Below, one piece after another: positions 15,699 to 25,523 of a stretch of DNA of 64,000 bases. The notes under the pieces were generated by a model. It was not told where the DNA came from. It searched no databases and saw only the letters and a list, made by a program, of their open reading frames with translations. This stretch comes from Marinobacterium lacunae (lineage in GTDB: Bacteria; Pseudomonadota; Gammaproteobacteria; Pseudomonadales; Balneatricaceae): NCBI RefSeq assembly GCF_000705555.1, contig NZ_JMQN01000045.1:1-64000 (forward strand), given 5' to 3'. Position 1 is the stretch's first letter. Every line of letters starts with the position of its first letter. The position numbers and the translations under genes were made by a program.

Positions 15699-17276
15699 AT
15701 GATCTCCGAATCAGTCGTTGATCTTTCGCGGTTGCAGTTTGCCATTACCGCGCTCTACCACTTCCTGTTTGTGCCACTGACGCTCGGTTTGACCTTCATG
15801 CTGGCGATCATGGAGTCGGTCTACGTCATGACCGGCAAACAGGTTTACAAAGACATGACCCAATTCTGGGGCAAGCTCTTTGGTATCAACTTTGCCCTAG
15901 GCGTAACCACCGGCCTGACAATGGAGTTCGAGTTCGGTACCAACTGGGCCTACTACTCCCATTACGTCGGAGATGTCTTCGGAGCCCCGCTGGCGATTGA
16001 GGGTCTGATGGCCTTTTTCCTCGAATCGACATTCGTCGGCCTGTTTTTCTTCGGCTGGGACAAGCTCTCCAAGGTCAAACACCTGATGGTGACCTGGCTG
16101 GTAGCGCTGGGCTCCAACCTTTCCGCCATGTGGATTCTGGTCGCTAACGGCTGGATGCAGAACCCCGTGGGCTCTGAGTTCAACTACGAAACCATGCGCA
16201 TGGAGATGACCAGCTTCGCGGACATCTACTTCAACCCCGTTGCGCAGGTTAAATTCGTGCACACCGTATCAGCCGGCTACTGTACCGCGGCCATGTTCGT
16301 GCTGAGTATCAGCGCCTACTACCTGCTCAAGGGTCGTGACCTGCCGTTTGCCCGTCGCTCCTTTGCGATCGCCTCCGCGTTTGGTCTGGCATCGGTATTG
16401 TCCGTCATCCTGCTTGGCGATGAATCCGGCTATGAGATCGGCGACGTTCAGAAAACCAAACTCGCCGCCATTGAAGCCGAATGGGAAACCAACGAAGCCC
16501 CCGCGCATTTCACCCTGTTCGGATTACCCAACGATGAAACCATGGAAACCGAGCATGCGATTCGCATTCCCTATGTCCTGGGCCTGATCGCAACGCGCTC
16601 CATCACCGAAGAGGTGAAGGGGATCAAGGAGCTGATCGCAGAGCACGAAGCACGCATCCGAAACGGTATGCATGCCTATTCGTTGCTGCAACGTCTGCGC
16701 AATGGCGAGGAGAGCGAAGCGCTAAGAACCGAATTCGACAGCGTCAAGCAGGACCTCGGCTTTGGGCTGCTGCTCAAGCGCTACACACCCAACGTGGTGG
16801 ACGCGACCGAAGAGCAGATCCAGGCTGCTGCACGTCACTCGATACCGCCTGTGGCTCCGATGTTCTGGACGTTCAGAATCATGGTCGCCTGCGGGGTCTG
16901 GATGCTCGTGATCTTTGCACTGAGCTTCTACTTCACCGCCCGTCGCACCGTCTTCCACAAGCGCTGGCTGCTGCGCCTTGCCCTCATCAGCCTGCCAGTG
17001 CCCTGGATCGCCTCCGAGATGGGCTGGTTTGTCGCGGAGTTCGGTCGCCAGCCCTGGGCGATCGGTGAAGTGCTGCCGACCTACATCGCCACCTCGAGCC
17101 TCACCGAGGCCGACCTGATCGGCAGCTTGCTGGCATTCGTGGCCTTCTACACCCTGTTGGCGATCATCGAGATGTACCTGATGGTCAAGTTTGCTCGCAA
17201 AGGCCCCAGCAGCCTGCATACAGGTCGCTATCACCACGAGCAGTCATCCCATCAGTCCGATGCCGTGAACGCCTGA
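15699..17276 (+). CDS. cydA: Cytochrome bd ubiquinol oxidase subunit I
   Basis: A 525-aa inner-membrane subunit that oxidises ubiquinol and holds hemes b558, b595 and d, reducing O2 to water without proton pumping. Heme ligands are visible as His21 (ITALYHFLF) and His188 (VKFVHTV). The proton-channel glutamates fall in the [16 protein letters not shown] segment (101, 109). The region about 250-390 is the long quinol-binding Q-loop ([11 protein letters not shown]...), placing it in the E. coli CydA (L) subfamily rather than CIO. The ATG at 15699 follows a GGAG-like site (GGGAGAA). Followed by cydB after 13 bp. Transcription probably depends on the sigma-54 promoter upstream. Confidence 0.97.
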   Translation: MISESVVDLSRLQFAITALYHFLFVPLTLGLTFMLAIMESVYVMTGKQVYKDMTQFWGKLFGINFALGVTTGLTMEFEFGTNWAYYSHYVGDVFGAPLAIEGLMAFFLESTFVGLFFFGWDKLSKVKHLMVTWLVALGSNLSAMWILVANGWMQNPVGSEFNYETMRMEMTSFADIYFNPVAQVKFVHTVSAGYCTAAMFVLSISAYYLLKGRDLPFARRSFAIASAFGLASVLSVILLGDESGYEIGDVQKTKLAAIEAEWETNEAPAHFTLFGLPNDETMETEHAIRIPYVLGLIATRSITEEVKGIKELIAEHEARIRNGMHAYSLLQRLRNGEESEALRTEFDSVKQDLGFGLLLKRYTPNVVDATEEQIQAAARHSIPPVAPMFWTFRIMVACGVWMLVIFALSFYFTARRTVFHKRWLLRLALISLPVPWIASEMGWFVAEFGRQPWAIGEVLPTYIATSSLTEADLIGSLLAFVAFYTLLAIIEMYLMVKFARKGPSSLHTGRYHHEQSSHQSDAVNA

Positions 17277-17289
17277 CAGGAGTAAAGAG

Positions 17290-18432
17290 ATGCTATTCGA
17301 TTACGAAACGCTGAAACTGATCTGGTGGGCTCTGGTCGGCGTCCTGCTGATCGGTTTTGCCATCACTGACGGCTTCGACATGGGCGCCTGCGCCCTTCTG
17401 CCATTACTGGGCAAGAACGATATTGAGCGTCGCGTTGTGATCAACACCGTCGGCCCGCACTGGGAAGGCAACCAGGTATGGTTCATCACCGCAGGCGGCG
17501 CGATCTTCGCCGCCTGGCCAGCTGTCTATGCCGCTGCTTTCTCGGGTTTCTACTGGGCGATGCTGCTGGTGCTGTTCGCCCTGTTCTTCCGTCCGGTGGG
17601 GTTCGACTACCGCTCGAAAATCGCCGACCCTCGCTGGCGTAGCGCCTGGGACTGGGGACTGGTGATTGGCGGTACCGTGCCCGCGCTGGTGTTTGGCGTC
17701 GCCTTCGGCAACCTGCTGCTCGGCGTACCCTTCCAGCATGACGAGTTCCTGCGCCCGAGCTACCAGGGCAACCTGTTCGGACTGCTCAACCCGTTTGGTC
17801 TGTTAAGCGGCGTTGTCAGCCTTGGCATGCTGTCGATGCACGGTGCAGTATGGGTGCATCTGCGCAGCGAAGGTAAGGTACGTGACAGAGCGCGCCGCTT
17901 GACCCAGATCTGCGCACTGATCACGCTTGCCGCCTTCGCACTGGCCGGTATCTGGCTCAGCAACGGCATTGACGGTTATCAGATCCTGTCCGCACCGCCG
18001 CATGATGCACTGCCCAACCCGCTGACCAAGGAAGTGATTCGTGCCGAAGGTGCCTGGCTTGCAAACTACGCAACCTACCCGGCCACCCTGCTGGCACCGG
18101 TTATCGGTTTCGCCGGCCTTATTACAACCTTCCTGCTCGCCGGTATGCGCTGTCCAGGATGGGCGTTCCTGACCAGCTCTCTGGCCATGGCCGGCATCAT
18201 TCTGACGGCAGGCTTCTCGCTGTTCCCGTTTGTCATGCCCTCTAGTCTGGAGCCAAACTCCAGCCTGACACTCTGGGATGCATCATCGAGCCACCTGACA
18301 CTCAATGTAATGACCTATGCCGCCATCATCTTCGTGCCGATTGTGCTGGGCTACACCCTGTGGTGTTACCGTGCACTCTGGGGGCGGACATCGGTGGAGT
18401 TTATCCAAAACAACGATCACTCAACTTACTGA
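17290..18432 (+). CDS. cydB: Cytochrome bd ubiquinol oxidase subunit II
   Basis: A 380-aa polytopic membrane protein (about eight or nine hydrophobic helices), the usual CydB length (E. coli 379 aa). The N-terminal LIWWALVGVLLIGFAITDGFDMG and the GNQVWFITAGGAIFAAWP segment near 59-76 are CydB signatures. The subunit forms the heterodimer with CydA and stabilises the di-heme site. AGGAG lies just upstream of the ATG at 17290. It sits between cydA and cydX in one operon. Confidence 0.97.
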   Translation: MLFDYETLKLIWWALVGVLLIGFAITDGFDMGACALLPLLGKNDIERRVVINTVGPHWEGNQVWFITAGGAIFAAWPAVYAAAFSGFYWAMLLVLFALFFRPVGFDYRSKIADPRWRSAWDWGLVIGGTVPALVFGVAFGNLLLGVPFQHDEFLRPSYQGNLFGLLNPFGLLSGVVSLGMLSMHGAVWVHLRSEGKVRDRARRLTQICALITLAAFALAGIWLSNGIDGYQILSAPPHDALPNPLTKEVIRAEGAWLANYATYPATLLAPVIGFAGLITTFLLAGMRCPGWAFLTSSLAMAGIILTAGFSLFPFVMPSSLEPNSSLTLWDASSSHLTLNVMTYAAIIFVPIVLGYTLWCYRALWGRTSVEFIQNNDHSTY

Positions 18433-18442
18433 GGTGCAACAG

Positions 18443-18544
18443 ATGTGGTATTTCGCATGGATTCTGGGCGTACTGCTGGCCTGCTCCTTCGGCATCATCA
18501 ATGCCATGTGGCTTGAGATGGAGAATCTGGACGAGGAGCGCTGA
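18443..18544 (+). CDS. cydX: Cytochrome bd accessory subunit CydX (33 aa)
   Basis: A single-helix micropeptide starting MWYFAWILGVLLACSFGIIN, almost identical in its first 17 residues to E. coli CydX (37 aa). CydX packs against CydA and is needed for heme stability and full oxidase activity. The short tail (LEMENLDEER) is acidic. The ATG at 18443 lies 10 bp after the cydB stop. A longer in-frame frame beginning at 18317 overlaps cydB and is spurious. No cydDC transporter genes are nearby. Confidence 0.93.
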   Translation: MWYFAWILGVLLACSFGIINAMWLEMENLDEER

Positions 18545-18551
18545 CACTGCG

Positions 18552-18574
18552 CCGGGAGAGGGCTCCTCTCCCGG
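18552..18574 (+). terminator. Stem-loop after cydABX
   Basis: CCGGGAGAG (18552-18560) pairs with CTCTCCCGG (18566-18574) around a 5-nt loop, 7 bp after the cydX stop. There is no clear T-run, so it may be a rho-assisted or stabilising hairpin. It separates cydX from the convergent gene ending at 18592. Confidence 0.6.
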
Positions 18575-18591
18575 TACTGCGGCTTCCCGAT

Positions 18592-19065
18592 TCAGGACCC
18601 GGGCTTGAGTTGTTTGGCGCGATTGGCCAGCCACGAGCGAATAATCGAAGCCCGGGCATTTTGTTTGAGATAGTCGCTAATAAACCTGTCGATCGGCATC
18701 GACTCCAGCGCCTCCCTGCTGACCTCCAGCCGCTGCATCAACCATTGGCTCCCCATCACCTCCTCCCTGAGCGAGGTTGCTACACGCTGCTCCCACCCTT
18801 TCGGCATATACTGCCGACCGTCCACCGAAAATCTCACCTGGCTTTCGCAATAAAAAGCGGGAATCGCCAACTGCTCGACAAAAGCGGCACACACACGCGT
18901 GGCCACATCCACCATGCCCTCGTCGTTGGCACGTTCGGCGTTCAAGCGGATGCTCTGGTTGGTCGCGCCCATATGGACGATGGTATCGGCATGCACGGCC
19001 GCTGCAGTGAAGGCGAGGCCCACCAGAACGGTGGACCTGAAGCAAGACAGGAACGAGGCACACAT
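18592..19065 (-). CDS. Hypothetical periplasmic protein, 157 aa
   Basis: No named family recognised. A Sec signal peptide (about 1-24, hydrophobic core TVLVGLAFTAAAV, cleavage near VHA-D) precedes a helical soluble domain with two cysteines (Cys near 56 and 71). The ATG at 19065 follows GGAG. The longer frame to 19107 would start with TTG and add a non-hydrophobic leader, so I reject it. It converges on cydX and is separated from the upstream flavin reductase gene by about 65 bp. Confidence 0.65.
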   Translation of the reverse strand: MCASFLSCFRSTVLVGLAFTAAAVHADTIVHMGATNQSIRLNAERANDEGMVDVATRVCAAFVEQLAIPAFYCESQVRFSVDGRQYMPKGWEQRVATSLREEVMGSQWLMQRLEVSREALESMPIDRFISDYLKQNARASIIRSWLANRAKQLKPGS

Positions 19066-19131
19066 ATTCGGCTCCGGCTTGAACGATTCAATACAGACCG
19101 ATTCCAACGCCCCCGTTATCGAAGAGCGTGA

Positions 19132-19632
19132 TCAGCCGTTAGCAGACAGCGTACGGAATCCGCGATTGAAGTAAAGCAGCGCGTCCTGCACCTCTCTGAC
19201 CACGATATTGTCGAGCTCGACATAGAGCACCGAGTGGCTACCGACCTCGGCGATATCAACGATACGCCCCTCAAGACTGGCCAGTGACGCTTTGAGCATC
19301 GGCTGAGACAGCACCGCGCCCTGCTCCCAGAGATCCAGATCGAACCGCTCGGCCATGGACAGCCCTGTCATGCCGGCGAAGTGGCGCGACACCTCTTCCT
19401 GCCCGGCGTTACAGATATTGACGCACAAACGTCCATTGCCCTTGAACACGGTATTGGTATCGCTGTTTCGGTTGATGCAGACCAGCAGCGTTGCCGGCGT
19501 ATCCGACACCGAACAAACCGCCGTCGCTGTCAGACCACAGGTGCCCTGCTCGCCCTGGGTTGTGACCACATTTACCGCCGCGGCGAGCTGCGCCATCGCG
19601 TTACGAAACAGCTGTTGTAACTCGTTCTGCAT
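19132..19632 (-). CDS. HpaC-like NAD(P)H:flavin oxidoreductase
   Basis: A 166-aa split-barrel flavin reductase closely resembling HpaC, the reductase component of 4-hydroxyphenylacetate 3-monooxygenase. Matching blocks are FRNAMAQLAAAVNVVTT, CGLTATAVCSVSDTPATLLVCINRNS, GRLCVNICNAGQEEVSRHFAGMTG and LASLEGRIVDIAEVGSHSVLYVEL. The family supplies FADH2 or FMNH2 to partner oxygenases. No HpaB or other oxygenase is in this window, so the physiological partner is unknown and the name hpaC is not certain. It probably starts at ATG 19632. Confidence 0.85.
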   Translation of the reverse strand: MQNELQQLFRNAMAQLAAAVNVVTTQGEQGTCGLTATAVCSVSDTPATLLVCINRNSDTNTVFKGNGRLCVNICNAGQEEVSRHFAGMTGLSMAERFDLDLWEQGAVLSQPMLKASLASLEGRIVDIAEVGSHSVLYVELDNIVVREVQDALLYFNRGFRTLSANG

Positions 19633-19688
19633 CTGGAAGATCCTTCTTGGCAGGCTCTACGGCCTGTCCGAAATATGTTGGGTTAAAC

Positions 19689-20651
19689 CTAGAGTGACAG
19701 GATGTCGATCCGCTCCATCATCTGAACGTCGCCATTCCCCTTGGGGGTATCCTCTTCGGACTCGGCACGAAAACCGGCCGCCGCATTCGGGTCAACTATG
19801 CCGTGCGGGAAACCGAGCTGAAGCCCCTTGAAGTCAAACAGAGCCGTATCGGCCAGGTGAGACGGCACTACGTTGCACAGGGATCGGAACATGGTTTCGA
19901 TGCGCCCAGGGTGACTTTTGTCCCAACCCTGCAGCATCTCCTTGATCACCTGACGCTGGAGATTTTCCTGCGAACCACAAAGGTTACACGGAATGATCGG
20001 GAACCCCTTGAGCTCGGCATACTCGGCGATATCTTTCTCGCGGGCATAGGCAAGCGGGCGGATCACCATGTTCTTGCCATCGTCCGACACCAGCTTAGGC
20101 GGCATCGCCTTCAGCTTGCCGCCGTAGAACATGTTGAGGAAAAAGGTTTCGAGAATATCGTCACGGTGGTGACCCAGCGCGATTTTGTTGGCGCCGATCT
20201 CATCCGCAAAACCGTAAAGCGTGCCGCGACGCAGACGTGAACAGAGTCCACAGGTCGTCTTACCTTCGGGTACCACCTCTTTGACGATAGAGTAAGTATC
20301 ACGTTCGACGATATGAAAGGGCACCCCGATCGATGCCAGATACTCCGGCAAAATATGCTCGGGGAAGCCCGGTTGTTTCTGATCGAGGTTGACCGCCACC
20401 AGCTCGAAATTCACCGGCGCACTCTTCTGCAGGTTGAGCAGAATATCGAGCATGGCGTAGGAGTCTTTGCCGCCGGAGAGGCAGACCATCACCTTGTCGC
20501 CCTCCTCGATCATGTTAAACGCTTCAATCGCCTGCCCAACCTCGCGGCGCAGTCGCTTCTGCAGTTTGTTCTGGCGGGTTTTGCGCTTTTTGTCGATATC
20601 GCTCATCGGCGTATCGGCATTTTCGGCATCAAGGAAGCTTTCGGCGGTCAT
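19689..20651 (-). CDS. ttcA: tRNA 2-thiocytidine(32) synthetase TtcA
   Basis: A 320-aa PP-loop ATPase that thiolates C32 of certain tRNAs using a [4Fe-4S] cluster. The PP-loop [13 protein letters not shown] (near residues 56-68) and the paired cysteine motifs CGLC (about 133-136) and CNLC (about 224-227), which hold the cluster, are all present. [28 protein letters not shown] is a TtcA signature. I start it at ATG 20651; a later ATG (20606, MSDIDKK) is a possible shorter start. A TATAAT hexamer lies on the minus strand at 20685-20690, giving it a plausible own promoter. Confidence 0.95.
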   Translation of the reverse strand: MTAESFLDAENADTPMSDIDKKRKTRQNKLQKRLRREVGQAIEAFNMIEEGDKVMVCLSGGKDSYAMLDILLNLQKSAPVNFELVAVNLDQKQPGFPEHILPEYLASIGVPFHIVERDTYSIVKEVVPEGKTTCGLCSRLRRGTLYGFADEIGANKIALGHHRDDILETFFLNMFYGGKLKAMPPKLVSDDGKNMVIRPLAYAREKDIAEYAELKGFPIIPCNLCGSQENLQRQVIKEMLQGWDKSHPGRIETMFRSLCNVVPSHLADTALFDFKGLQLGFPHGIVDPNAAAGFRAESEEDTPKGNGDVQMMERIDILSL

Positions 20652-20684
20652 AAACGTGTTCTGGCTTGGATTCAAAGGGGCGGG

Positions 20685-20713
20685 ATTATAGCGCAAAGTC
20701 CATACAGATTCAG
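20685..20713 (-). promoter_or_regulatory. Possible sigma-70 promoter for ttcA
   Basis: On the minus strand a perfect -10 TATAAT (20685-20690) has CTGAAT (20708-20713) 17 bp upstream as a weak -35. It lies 34 bp upstream of the ttcA start codon and overlaps the 3' end of the preceding gene. The -10 is convincing; the -35 matches only half of the consensus. Confidence 0.4.
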
Positions 20714-21516
20714 CGATCCGGCGTGTCTTCTTTAGCCGCGAGCCAGCCGATCTCGATTGCTGTCGCTGCCCCCACCACAGCGTGGTCCAGACTTGGGGGC
20801 AACAGCGACCATCCCGGTGTCACCTGTACCCGCCCCCCCATGACTTCAGCCCGTTGCTGAGGAAACAGGGGCGCCTGTACCGGATCGGCAAAACCGTCCG
20901 GCCACAGGGGCTTTCCGCTTTGCATATCGTATTTATCGCTGGCACCGAGTGTATGCAGCAGCTCATGCGCCGCCACGAAGTTATTGATCCCCTGACGCTC
21001 GCTCCCCGCATAACCGTTGACCAATCCGATCATCCCTTTCTGTAATCCCAGCGAGTGCTGCGAACCGAGCGGATTGTCCGGGTCATAAAAGCTCATGAAG
21101 ATACGCACATCACTGTCCGAACCGCTCCAGCTATCGTAACGCCACACCCACAGCCGCATCCGCACGGCCCACCATAGCGCTTCAACGATGCTTGGCTGTT
21201 GGGGCACGACAGGCGGCAACGCAGTGATCGGCGGTGCCAGCGCCACCTGCACCGGATTAGAGAGCGCCAACTGGTAACGCGCGCCCTCGCGGGCAAAAAA
21301 ACGCTCGATATCACGAAAGCTCTCGGTCGTAAGGGAGGCAATATAACGGGACGTGGACAGCCGCTGATCTGCATTGATCGGGTAAATGCGTACCTGCACC
21401 GGTTCGTGCCAGTCGACACTGCGCGGGCTTGAAAGCAAGACGTAGAGGGCAAGAATTGCCAGCAGCACCAGCAACAGTGCCAGACGCAACCAGCCAAACA
21501 GCGTGGATCGGTGCAT
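20710..21516 (-). CDS. Membrane-anchored putative zinc metallopeptidase
   Basis: A 268-aa protein with one N-terminal transmembrane helix (about 8-29) and an extracytoplasmic domain. Near residues 184-190 it carries [11 protein letters not shown], an HExxH zinc site followed by the Gly of an extended HExxHxxG-type pattern, then DKYD. This suggests a metzincin-like or archaemetzincin-like peptidase. I know no assigned function for the family. The ATG at 21516 follows GGGAGG. It is the third gene of a probable recQ-yqaA-peptidase transcript (14-bp gap to yqaA). Confidence 0.7.
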   Translation of the reverse strand: MHRSTLFGWLRLALLLVLLAILALYVLLSSPRSVDWHEPVQVRIYPINADQRLSTSRYIASLTTESFRDIERFFAREGARYQLALSNPVQVALAPPITALPPVVPQQPSIVEALWWAVRMRLWVWRYDSWSGSDSDVRIFMSFYDPDNPLGSQHSLGLQKGMIGLVNGYAGSERQGINNFVAAHELLHTLGASDKYDMQSGKPLWPDGFADPVQAPLFPQQRAEVMGGRVQVTPGWSLLPPSLDHAVVGAATAIEIGWLAAKEDTPDR

Positions 21517-21530
21517 CCACCCTCCCGTTG

Positions 21531-21959
21531 TCAGATGTGCAGTAATCCGGCCACGGCCAGATACCTGAGCCCCTTACCCAGCGTAATCAGTATCAGACTG
21601 ATAACCCAGTTAAACCTGAGCCATCCCGCGACCAGACAAAGCGGATCGCCAATGATCGGCAGCCAAGCAAGTAGAAGCACGGAAGGCCCGAAGCGCTCCA
21701 GTCGCTGCTGAGCCTTTAAGTGCTTATCAGAGAGTATGCGAAGTGGGTATCGACGCTGCAACCACAGTCCCATCACAAAGGTCAGCATACTGCCAAGCAC
21801 ATTGCCAAAGGTGGCGACGGTAACCGGTAACAGCCAGTCGCCCCTCTCGGCCAGCATCCACGCCAGCAGAGCTTCGGAGCCGCCGGGCAGCAGGGTCGAC
21901 GAGATAAACGCGCTTAAAAAAAGCCCCGGAAGCGAGAGATCAGCCCAGACGCTTTCCAT
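21531..21959 (-). CDS. YqaA family membrane protein (DedA/VTT-like)
   Basis: A 142-aa integral membrane protein of the YqaA group, related to the DedA/SNARE-associated (VTT) superfamily. Features are an N-terminal amphipathic segment SLPGLFLSAFISSTLLPGGSEALL, a Gly-rich helix GNVLGSMLTFVMGLW near 56-70, and the conserved WLPIIGDPLCLVAGWLR near 101-117. DedA relatives help recycle the undecaprenyl-phosphate or phospholipid carriers; YqaA's own role is not established. The ATG at 21959 lies 13 bp after the recQ stop (an in-frame GTG at 21962 is also possible). Likely cotranscribed with recQ. Confidence 0.83.
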   Translation of the reverse strand: MESVWADLSLPGLFLSAFISSTLLPGGSEALLAWMLAERGDWLLPVTVATFGNVLGSMLTFVMGLWLQRRYPLRILSDKHLKAQQRLERFGPSVLLLAWLPIIGDPLCLVAGWLRFNWVISLILITLGKGLRYLAVAGLLHI

Positions 21960-21972
21960 CACTCAGCGCCCA

Positions 21973-24108
21973 TCAAACAGCGTCCAGCCCCTGTGCGATA
22001 CAGCGCAGAACACCGTATTCATATGCGCCAGCCAGTGCCTCGTGCACCACCTTAAGCGATCCACCCTTGTGACGACGGTGTTCGAGGATCGTCTGCTCAA
22101 TCTGGCGTCGCTCCGCATCCGGCAACTCCACCACCTCGTCCACACTGATAGCACCCTGAGCGATAGCCGCGGCAAGATGGCCGTAGATGACATTGACCGA
22201 CAATTTCTGCTGACGCGCCACCTGCTCCACGCTCATGCCGCTGCGGTAGAACATCAGTGTCTCCTGGGCCTGTGTATCGGTATCCGGCGCCGGTGCTGCC
22301 TGATGCTCTGCAATCAGTTCAAGGAATGGATCGCCATATTGATTCAGTTTTCGCTCGCCAACGCCGTTGAGCCTGCGCAACTGAATCGGTGTCAGCGGCC
22401 GGTAGACCACCATCTCCATCAGCGTCGCGTCGTGGAAAATGACATAGGGCGGTACATCCTGCTCATCTGCCAGTTGCTTGCGCAACGCCTTGAGTGCATT
22501 CCACAGCGCATGATCCTCGGCATCCAGCTGCTGTTGCGGCCCACGCGAGCGGCCACTGGACACCTTGGACGATGCGGTTTTGGTACGCAGATCACGACGC
22601 AGCTCCAGCGACTCTTCGCCACGCAACAGCGCCCGGCACCGCTCCGACAGTTGCAAAGCGCCGTGTCCGGCCTCAACCGTCAGGTAGCCTCTGGCGACCA
22701 GTTGCCGAAAGACAGAACGCCACTGATTGCGATCCAGCTCTTTCCCGATACCCCAGGTGGTGAGTTGCTCGTGACCGCGCTGACGGGATTTGTCGGAGCT
22801 TTCGCCAAGCAACATATCAATGATGTAGTTGACGCCGTACATCTGGCCGCCACGGTACACCGCCGACAGCGCCTTGCGCGCCGCTTCGGTACCGTCCCAA
22901 ACGGGCACCGGCTCCAGACAGGTGTCGCAGTTGCCGCAGGGCTTGTGCCCGGGTTCGCCAAAATAGGCCAGTAACGCCTGACGCCGACAGCTGGTGATCT
23001 CACACAGGCCGAGCATCGCTTCAAGCTTTTGTCGCTCCACCTGTTTGTGGATCTCGTCGGCCTGAGAACCCTCCAGCATCTGGCGCAGGAAAATCACATC
23101 CTGCAGGCCATAGACCATCCAGGCATCGGCCGGTTGGCCGTCCCGACCGGCGCGACCGGTCTCCTGATAGTAGGCCTCTACCGATTTAGGCAGGTCCAGA
23201 TGCGCGACAAAGCGCACGTTCGGCTTGTCGATACCCATGCCGAAGGCGATGGTGGCCACCATGATGATCGGCTCCTCAGTGAGAAACCGATGTAGATGAT
23301 GCTGACGCAACTCCGGGGAAAGCCCCGCATGATAAGGCAAGGCGTTGAAGCCACGTTCACTCAGCCAGGCCGCGGTATCTTCCACCCGCTTGCGCGAAAG
23401 ACAGTACACAATGCCCACATCCTGCGCGTGCTCATCCTTGATGAATCTCAGCAGTTGCTCCCGCGCCCTATCCTTCTGGCCGATCCGGTAACGGATATTA
23501 GGGCGGTCGAAGCCCTGTATAAACACCCGCGCATCGGTCAGCTCGAGCCGGTCGATAATCTCCTGACGGGTACGGGCATCGGCGGTGGCGGTCAGCGCGA
23601 TTCGCGGCACATCCGGGAACAGCCCCCGCAAACGGTTGAGCTGCATATACTCGGGGCGGAAATCGTGCCCCCACTGGGACACACAGTGCGCTTCATCAAT
23701 GGCGAACAGGGCCAGGTTCGCCCGCTGGAACAGCGCCAGCGAGCGCGGCTGCAGCAGTCTCTCCGGCGCGATATAGATCATATCCAGCTCGCCGTTGACC
23801 AGCTTAGCTTCGGTGGCCTGCAACTGTTCCAGCGGTAGTGAGGAGTTCAAACAGCCGGCACGGATACCCAGCTGGGACAGCGCGCTGACCTGATCCTGCA
23901 TCAGCGCGATCAGCGGTGAAATCACAACGCCCGTGCCCTCTCTCGCCAGCGAGGGCAGCTGGTAACAGAGTGACTTTCCGCCACCGGTGGGCATGATAAC
24001 CAATGCATCCTGCCCGCTCAGCAGCGTCTCAACAACGGCATCCTGTGGGGGACGAAAACTCTCGAAGCCGAATACTTCGGCCAATATCTGCTGTGCACGC
24101 TCAATCAT
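21973..24108 (-). CDS. recQ: ATP-dependent DNA helicase RecQ
   Basis: A 711-aa 3'-5' superfamily 2 helicase for RecF-pathway recombination and fork repair. Walker A is MPTGGGKS at 39-46, the DEAH box is in [20 protein letters not shown] near 140, motif VI is [10 protein letters not shown], the zinc cluster is [17 protein letters not shown] with CGNCDTC, a winged helix follows, and an HRDC domain lies near 525-600. After it comes an additional C-terminal domain with a helix-turn-helix look ([22 protein letters not shown]), as in other long RecQ proteins. Start ATG 24108; ATG 24117 nine bases upstream is an alternative. Confidence 0.95.
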   Translation of the reverse strand: MIERAQQILAEVFGFESFRPPQDAVVETLLSGQDALVIMPTGGGKSLCYQLPSLAREGTGVVISPLIALMQDQVSALSQLGIRAGCLNSSLPLEQLQATEAKLVNGELDMIYIAPERLLQPRSLALFQRANLALFAIDEAHCVSQWGHDFRPEYMQLNRLRGLFPDVPRIALTATADARTRQEIIDRLELTDARVFIQGFDRPNIRYRIGQKDRAREQLLRFIKDEHAQDVGIVYCLSRKRVEDTAAWLSERGFNALPYHAGLSPELRQHHLHRFLTEEPIIMVATIAFGMGIDKPNVRFVAHLDLPKSVEAYYQETGRAGRDGQPADAWMVYGLQDVIFLRQMLEGSQADEIHKQVERQKLEAMLGLCEITSCRRQALLAYFGEPGHKPCGNCDTCLEPVPVWDGTEAARKALSAVYRGGQMYGVNYIIDMLLGESSDKSRQRGHEQLTTWGIGKELDRNQWRSVFRQLVARGYLTVEAGHGALQLSERCRALLRGEESLELRRDLRTKTASSKVSSGRSRGPQQQLDAEDHALWNALKALRKQLADEQDVPPYVIFHDATLMEMVVYRPLTPIQLRRLNGVGERKLNQYGDPFLELIAEHQAAPAPDTDTQAQETLMFYRSGMSVEQVARQQKLSVNVIYGHLAAAIAQGAISVDEVVELPDAERRQIEQTILEHRRHKGGSLKVVHEALAGAYEYGVLRCIAQGLDAV

Positions 24109-24227
24109 GCCGCGCATTATCCGCGATGCTCCCTGGCAAGTCATCCGCGGATATGCGAATTCGCGGTACACGCCAACGGGTTTAGGGAGTAGAATCAGCG
24201 CACATCGAACTGCTGGAAGCCCGCATC

Positions 24228-24809
24228 ATGACCGTTAACACCGCCGCCCTGATTACCGAAGACGAACTGGACATCCTTGAGGAGTTCCTGTTTTCGCCCG
24301 CCGTATCGGAAGAAGCACTGGATCTGATCAGTGCCCACGGCCTTCTCTGCGCAGTCAACATCTCGCCGGTAAAAGTACCGGAAGCGGAGTGGCTGGGGCT
24401 GGTGTTCGACGGCGAACCCAAGTGGGCGTCCGATGCACAGAAGACCGAGATCGTCGGCCTGCTGCGCAAACTCAACAACACTATCAGCAACGACCTCTAC
24501 TCCGACCAGGAGATCCTGCTGCCGTGCGAACTGACGCTGGAGCCTGAAGAGGACGAAGAGGTCACCGAGATTACGCTCTGGGCACAGTCGTTCATGGAAG
24601 GTGTCTTCATTCGTGAAGATGACTGGTTCGGTCAGGATGAAGAGGAAGTCGCCGGTCTGCTGCTGCCGATCATGGTCGCATCCGACCTGTTCGAAGACAG
24701 TGAGATCACTGACATCCGCAAAGACCGTGCTCTGTCAGAAGAGATGTGCGAACAGATTCCCGAAGTGCTGATCGATCTCTACCTGCACTTCCATTCACCG
24801 GAAAAGTAA
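24228..24809 (+). CDS. UPF0149 (YecA/YgfB) family protein
   Basis: A 193-aa acidic, helical protein of the UPF0149 group. Family-like blocks are SPAVSEEALDLISAHGLLCAVNISP near 27-50 and LWAQSFMEGVFIREDDWF near 116-133, preceded by an acidic run EPEEDEEVTE. There is no C-terminal SEC-C zinc motif, so it is the shorter YgfB-type form. Its role is unclear; relatives are linked to aminopeptidase P and to alpA regulation in Pseudomonas. ATG at 24228, 119 bp from the divergent recQ start. A 79-aa gene follows after 21 bp. Confidence 0.82.
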   Translation: MTVNTAALITEDELDILEEFLFSPAVSEEALDLISAHGLLCAVNISPVKVPEAEWLGLVFDGEPKWASDAQKTEIVGLLRKLNNTISNDLYSDQEILLPCELTLEPEEDEEVTEITLWAQSFMEGVFIREDDWFGQDEEEVAGLLLPIMVASDLFEDSEITDIRKDRALSEEMCEQIPEVLIDLYLHFHSPEK

Positions 24810-24830
24810 GCCCGGCTTAAGGAGGGCAGG

Positions 24831-25070
24831 ATGAAGAAGATCAAACTCATCTATGGCGACAAACGCGAAGAGATGTGTCTGCTCTCCACCCTGCCCGATA
24901 TCGGCCATGTTCTGATGATCGATGGCCTCACCTACCACGTGCTCAACATCGCCAAGGCGCTCAACAACACCGACCCCGACGGTCCTGAAGCGATTGTGAC
25001 CCTCTCAGCCGGCTCGCACGAGCCGCCGGACAACCGCATTCCGGTTATTCAGCCCAAATTCCACCGATAG
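24831..25070 (+). CDS. Hypothetical protein, 79 aa
   Basis: No family recognised. A small soluble protein with a beta-rich look (MKKIKLIYGDKREEMCLLSTLPDIG, then VLMIDGLTYHVLNIAKAL). It has an excellent GGAGG ribosome site 5-9 nt before the ATG and follows the UPF0149 gene by 21 bp, so the pair is probably one operon. It converges on the cupin gene with an 11-bp gap. Confidence 0.65.
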   Translation: MKKIKLIYGDKREEMCLLSTLPDIGHVLMIDGLTYHVLNIAKALNNTDPDGPEAIVTLSAGSHEPPDNRIPVIQPKFHR

Positions 25071-25081
25071 CGCTTACGCGT

Positions 25082-25414
25082 CTACCGATCACACATCGGA
25101 TAGTGAACCGCCAGCCACACTGTGGTCTGATCAGTGGCAGTCCAACTGACTCTGTGACGGGTGTGGGCAGGTATATCCAGCGCATCGCCCGGTGCCAACT
25201 CGACCTCACGTCCGTCGTCGAACCCAAGACAGGCGCGCCCCTGCAACAGCATCACCCACTCATGCCGGGGCTGATCATACCAGCCTGATTCGGGAGAACT
25301 CTGCCCGTGGGAGACAATACGCTCAATCTCCACATCGCCCTCTCCCGCCAAGCGCTCGAACACCTCGGCCGCACGCGCATCCGGCAAAGCACTGAACAGA
25401 TTCTGGACCTGCAT
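25082..25414 (-). CDS. Small cupin-domain protein
   Basis: A 110-aa single-domain cupin. Motif 1 contains RHEWVMLLQGRACLGF with the metal-binding His and Glu region, and motif 2 contains PGDALDIPAHTRHRV with the third His. It resembles the cupin proteins sometimes annotated with purine or sugar metabolism, but no reaction can be assigned. The ATG at 25414 starts MQVQNLFS. It is divergent from glpK over about 110 bp and convergent with the 79-aa gene. Confidence 0.75.
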   Translation of the reverse strand: MQVQNLFSALPDARAAEVFERLAGEGDVEIERIVSHGQSSPESGWYDQPRHEWVMLLQGRACLGFDDGREVELAPGDALDIPAHTRHRVSWTATDQTTVWLAVHYPMCDR

Positions 25415-25523
25415 TAACCGCTACTCCTCATCACTGCCACAGGTCGCCATCAACGGCGTGAAACGGGCAATCCGGTAATTGTTTCTATACTGAGCTCAGA
25501 GGATAGCAAGATTGGAGCGATGG

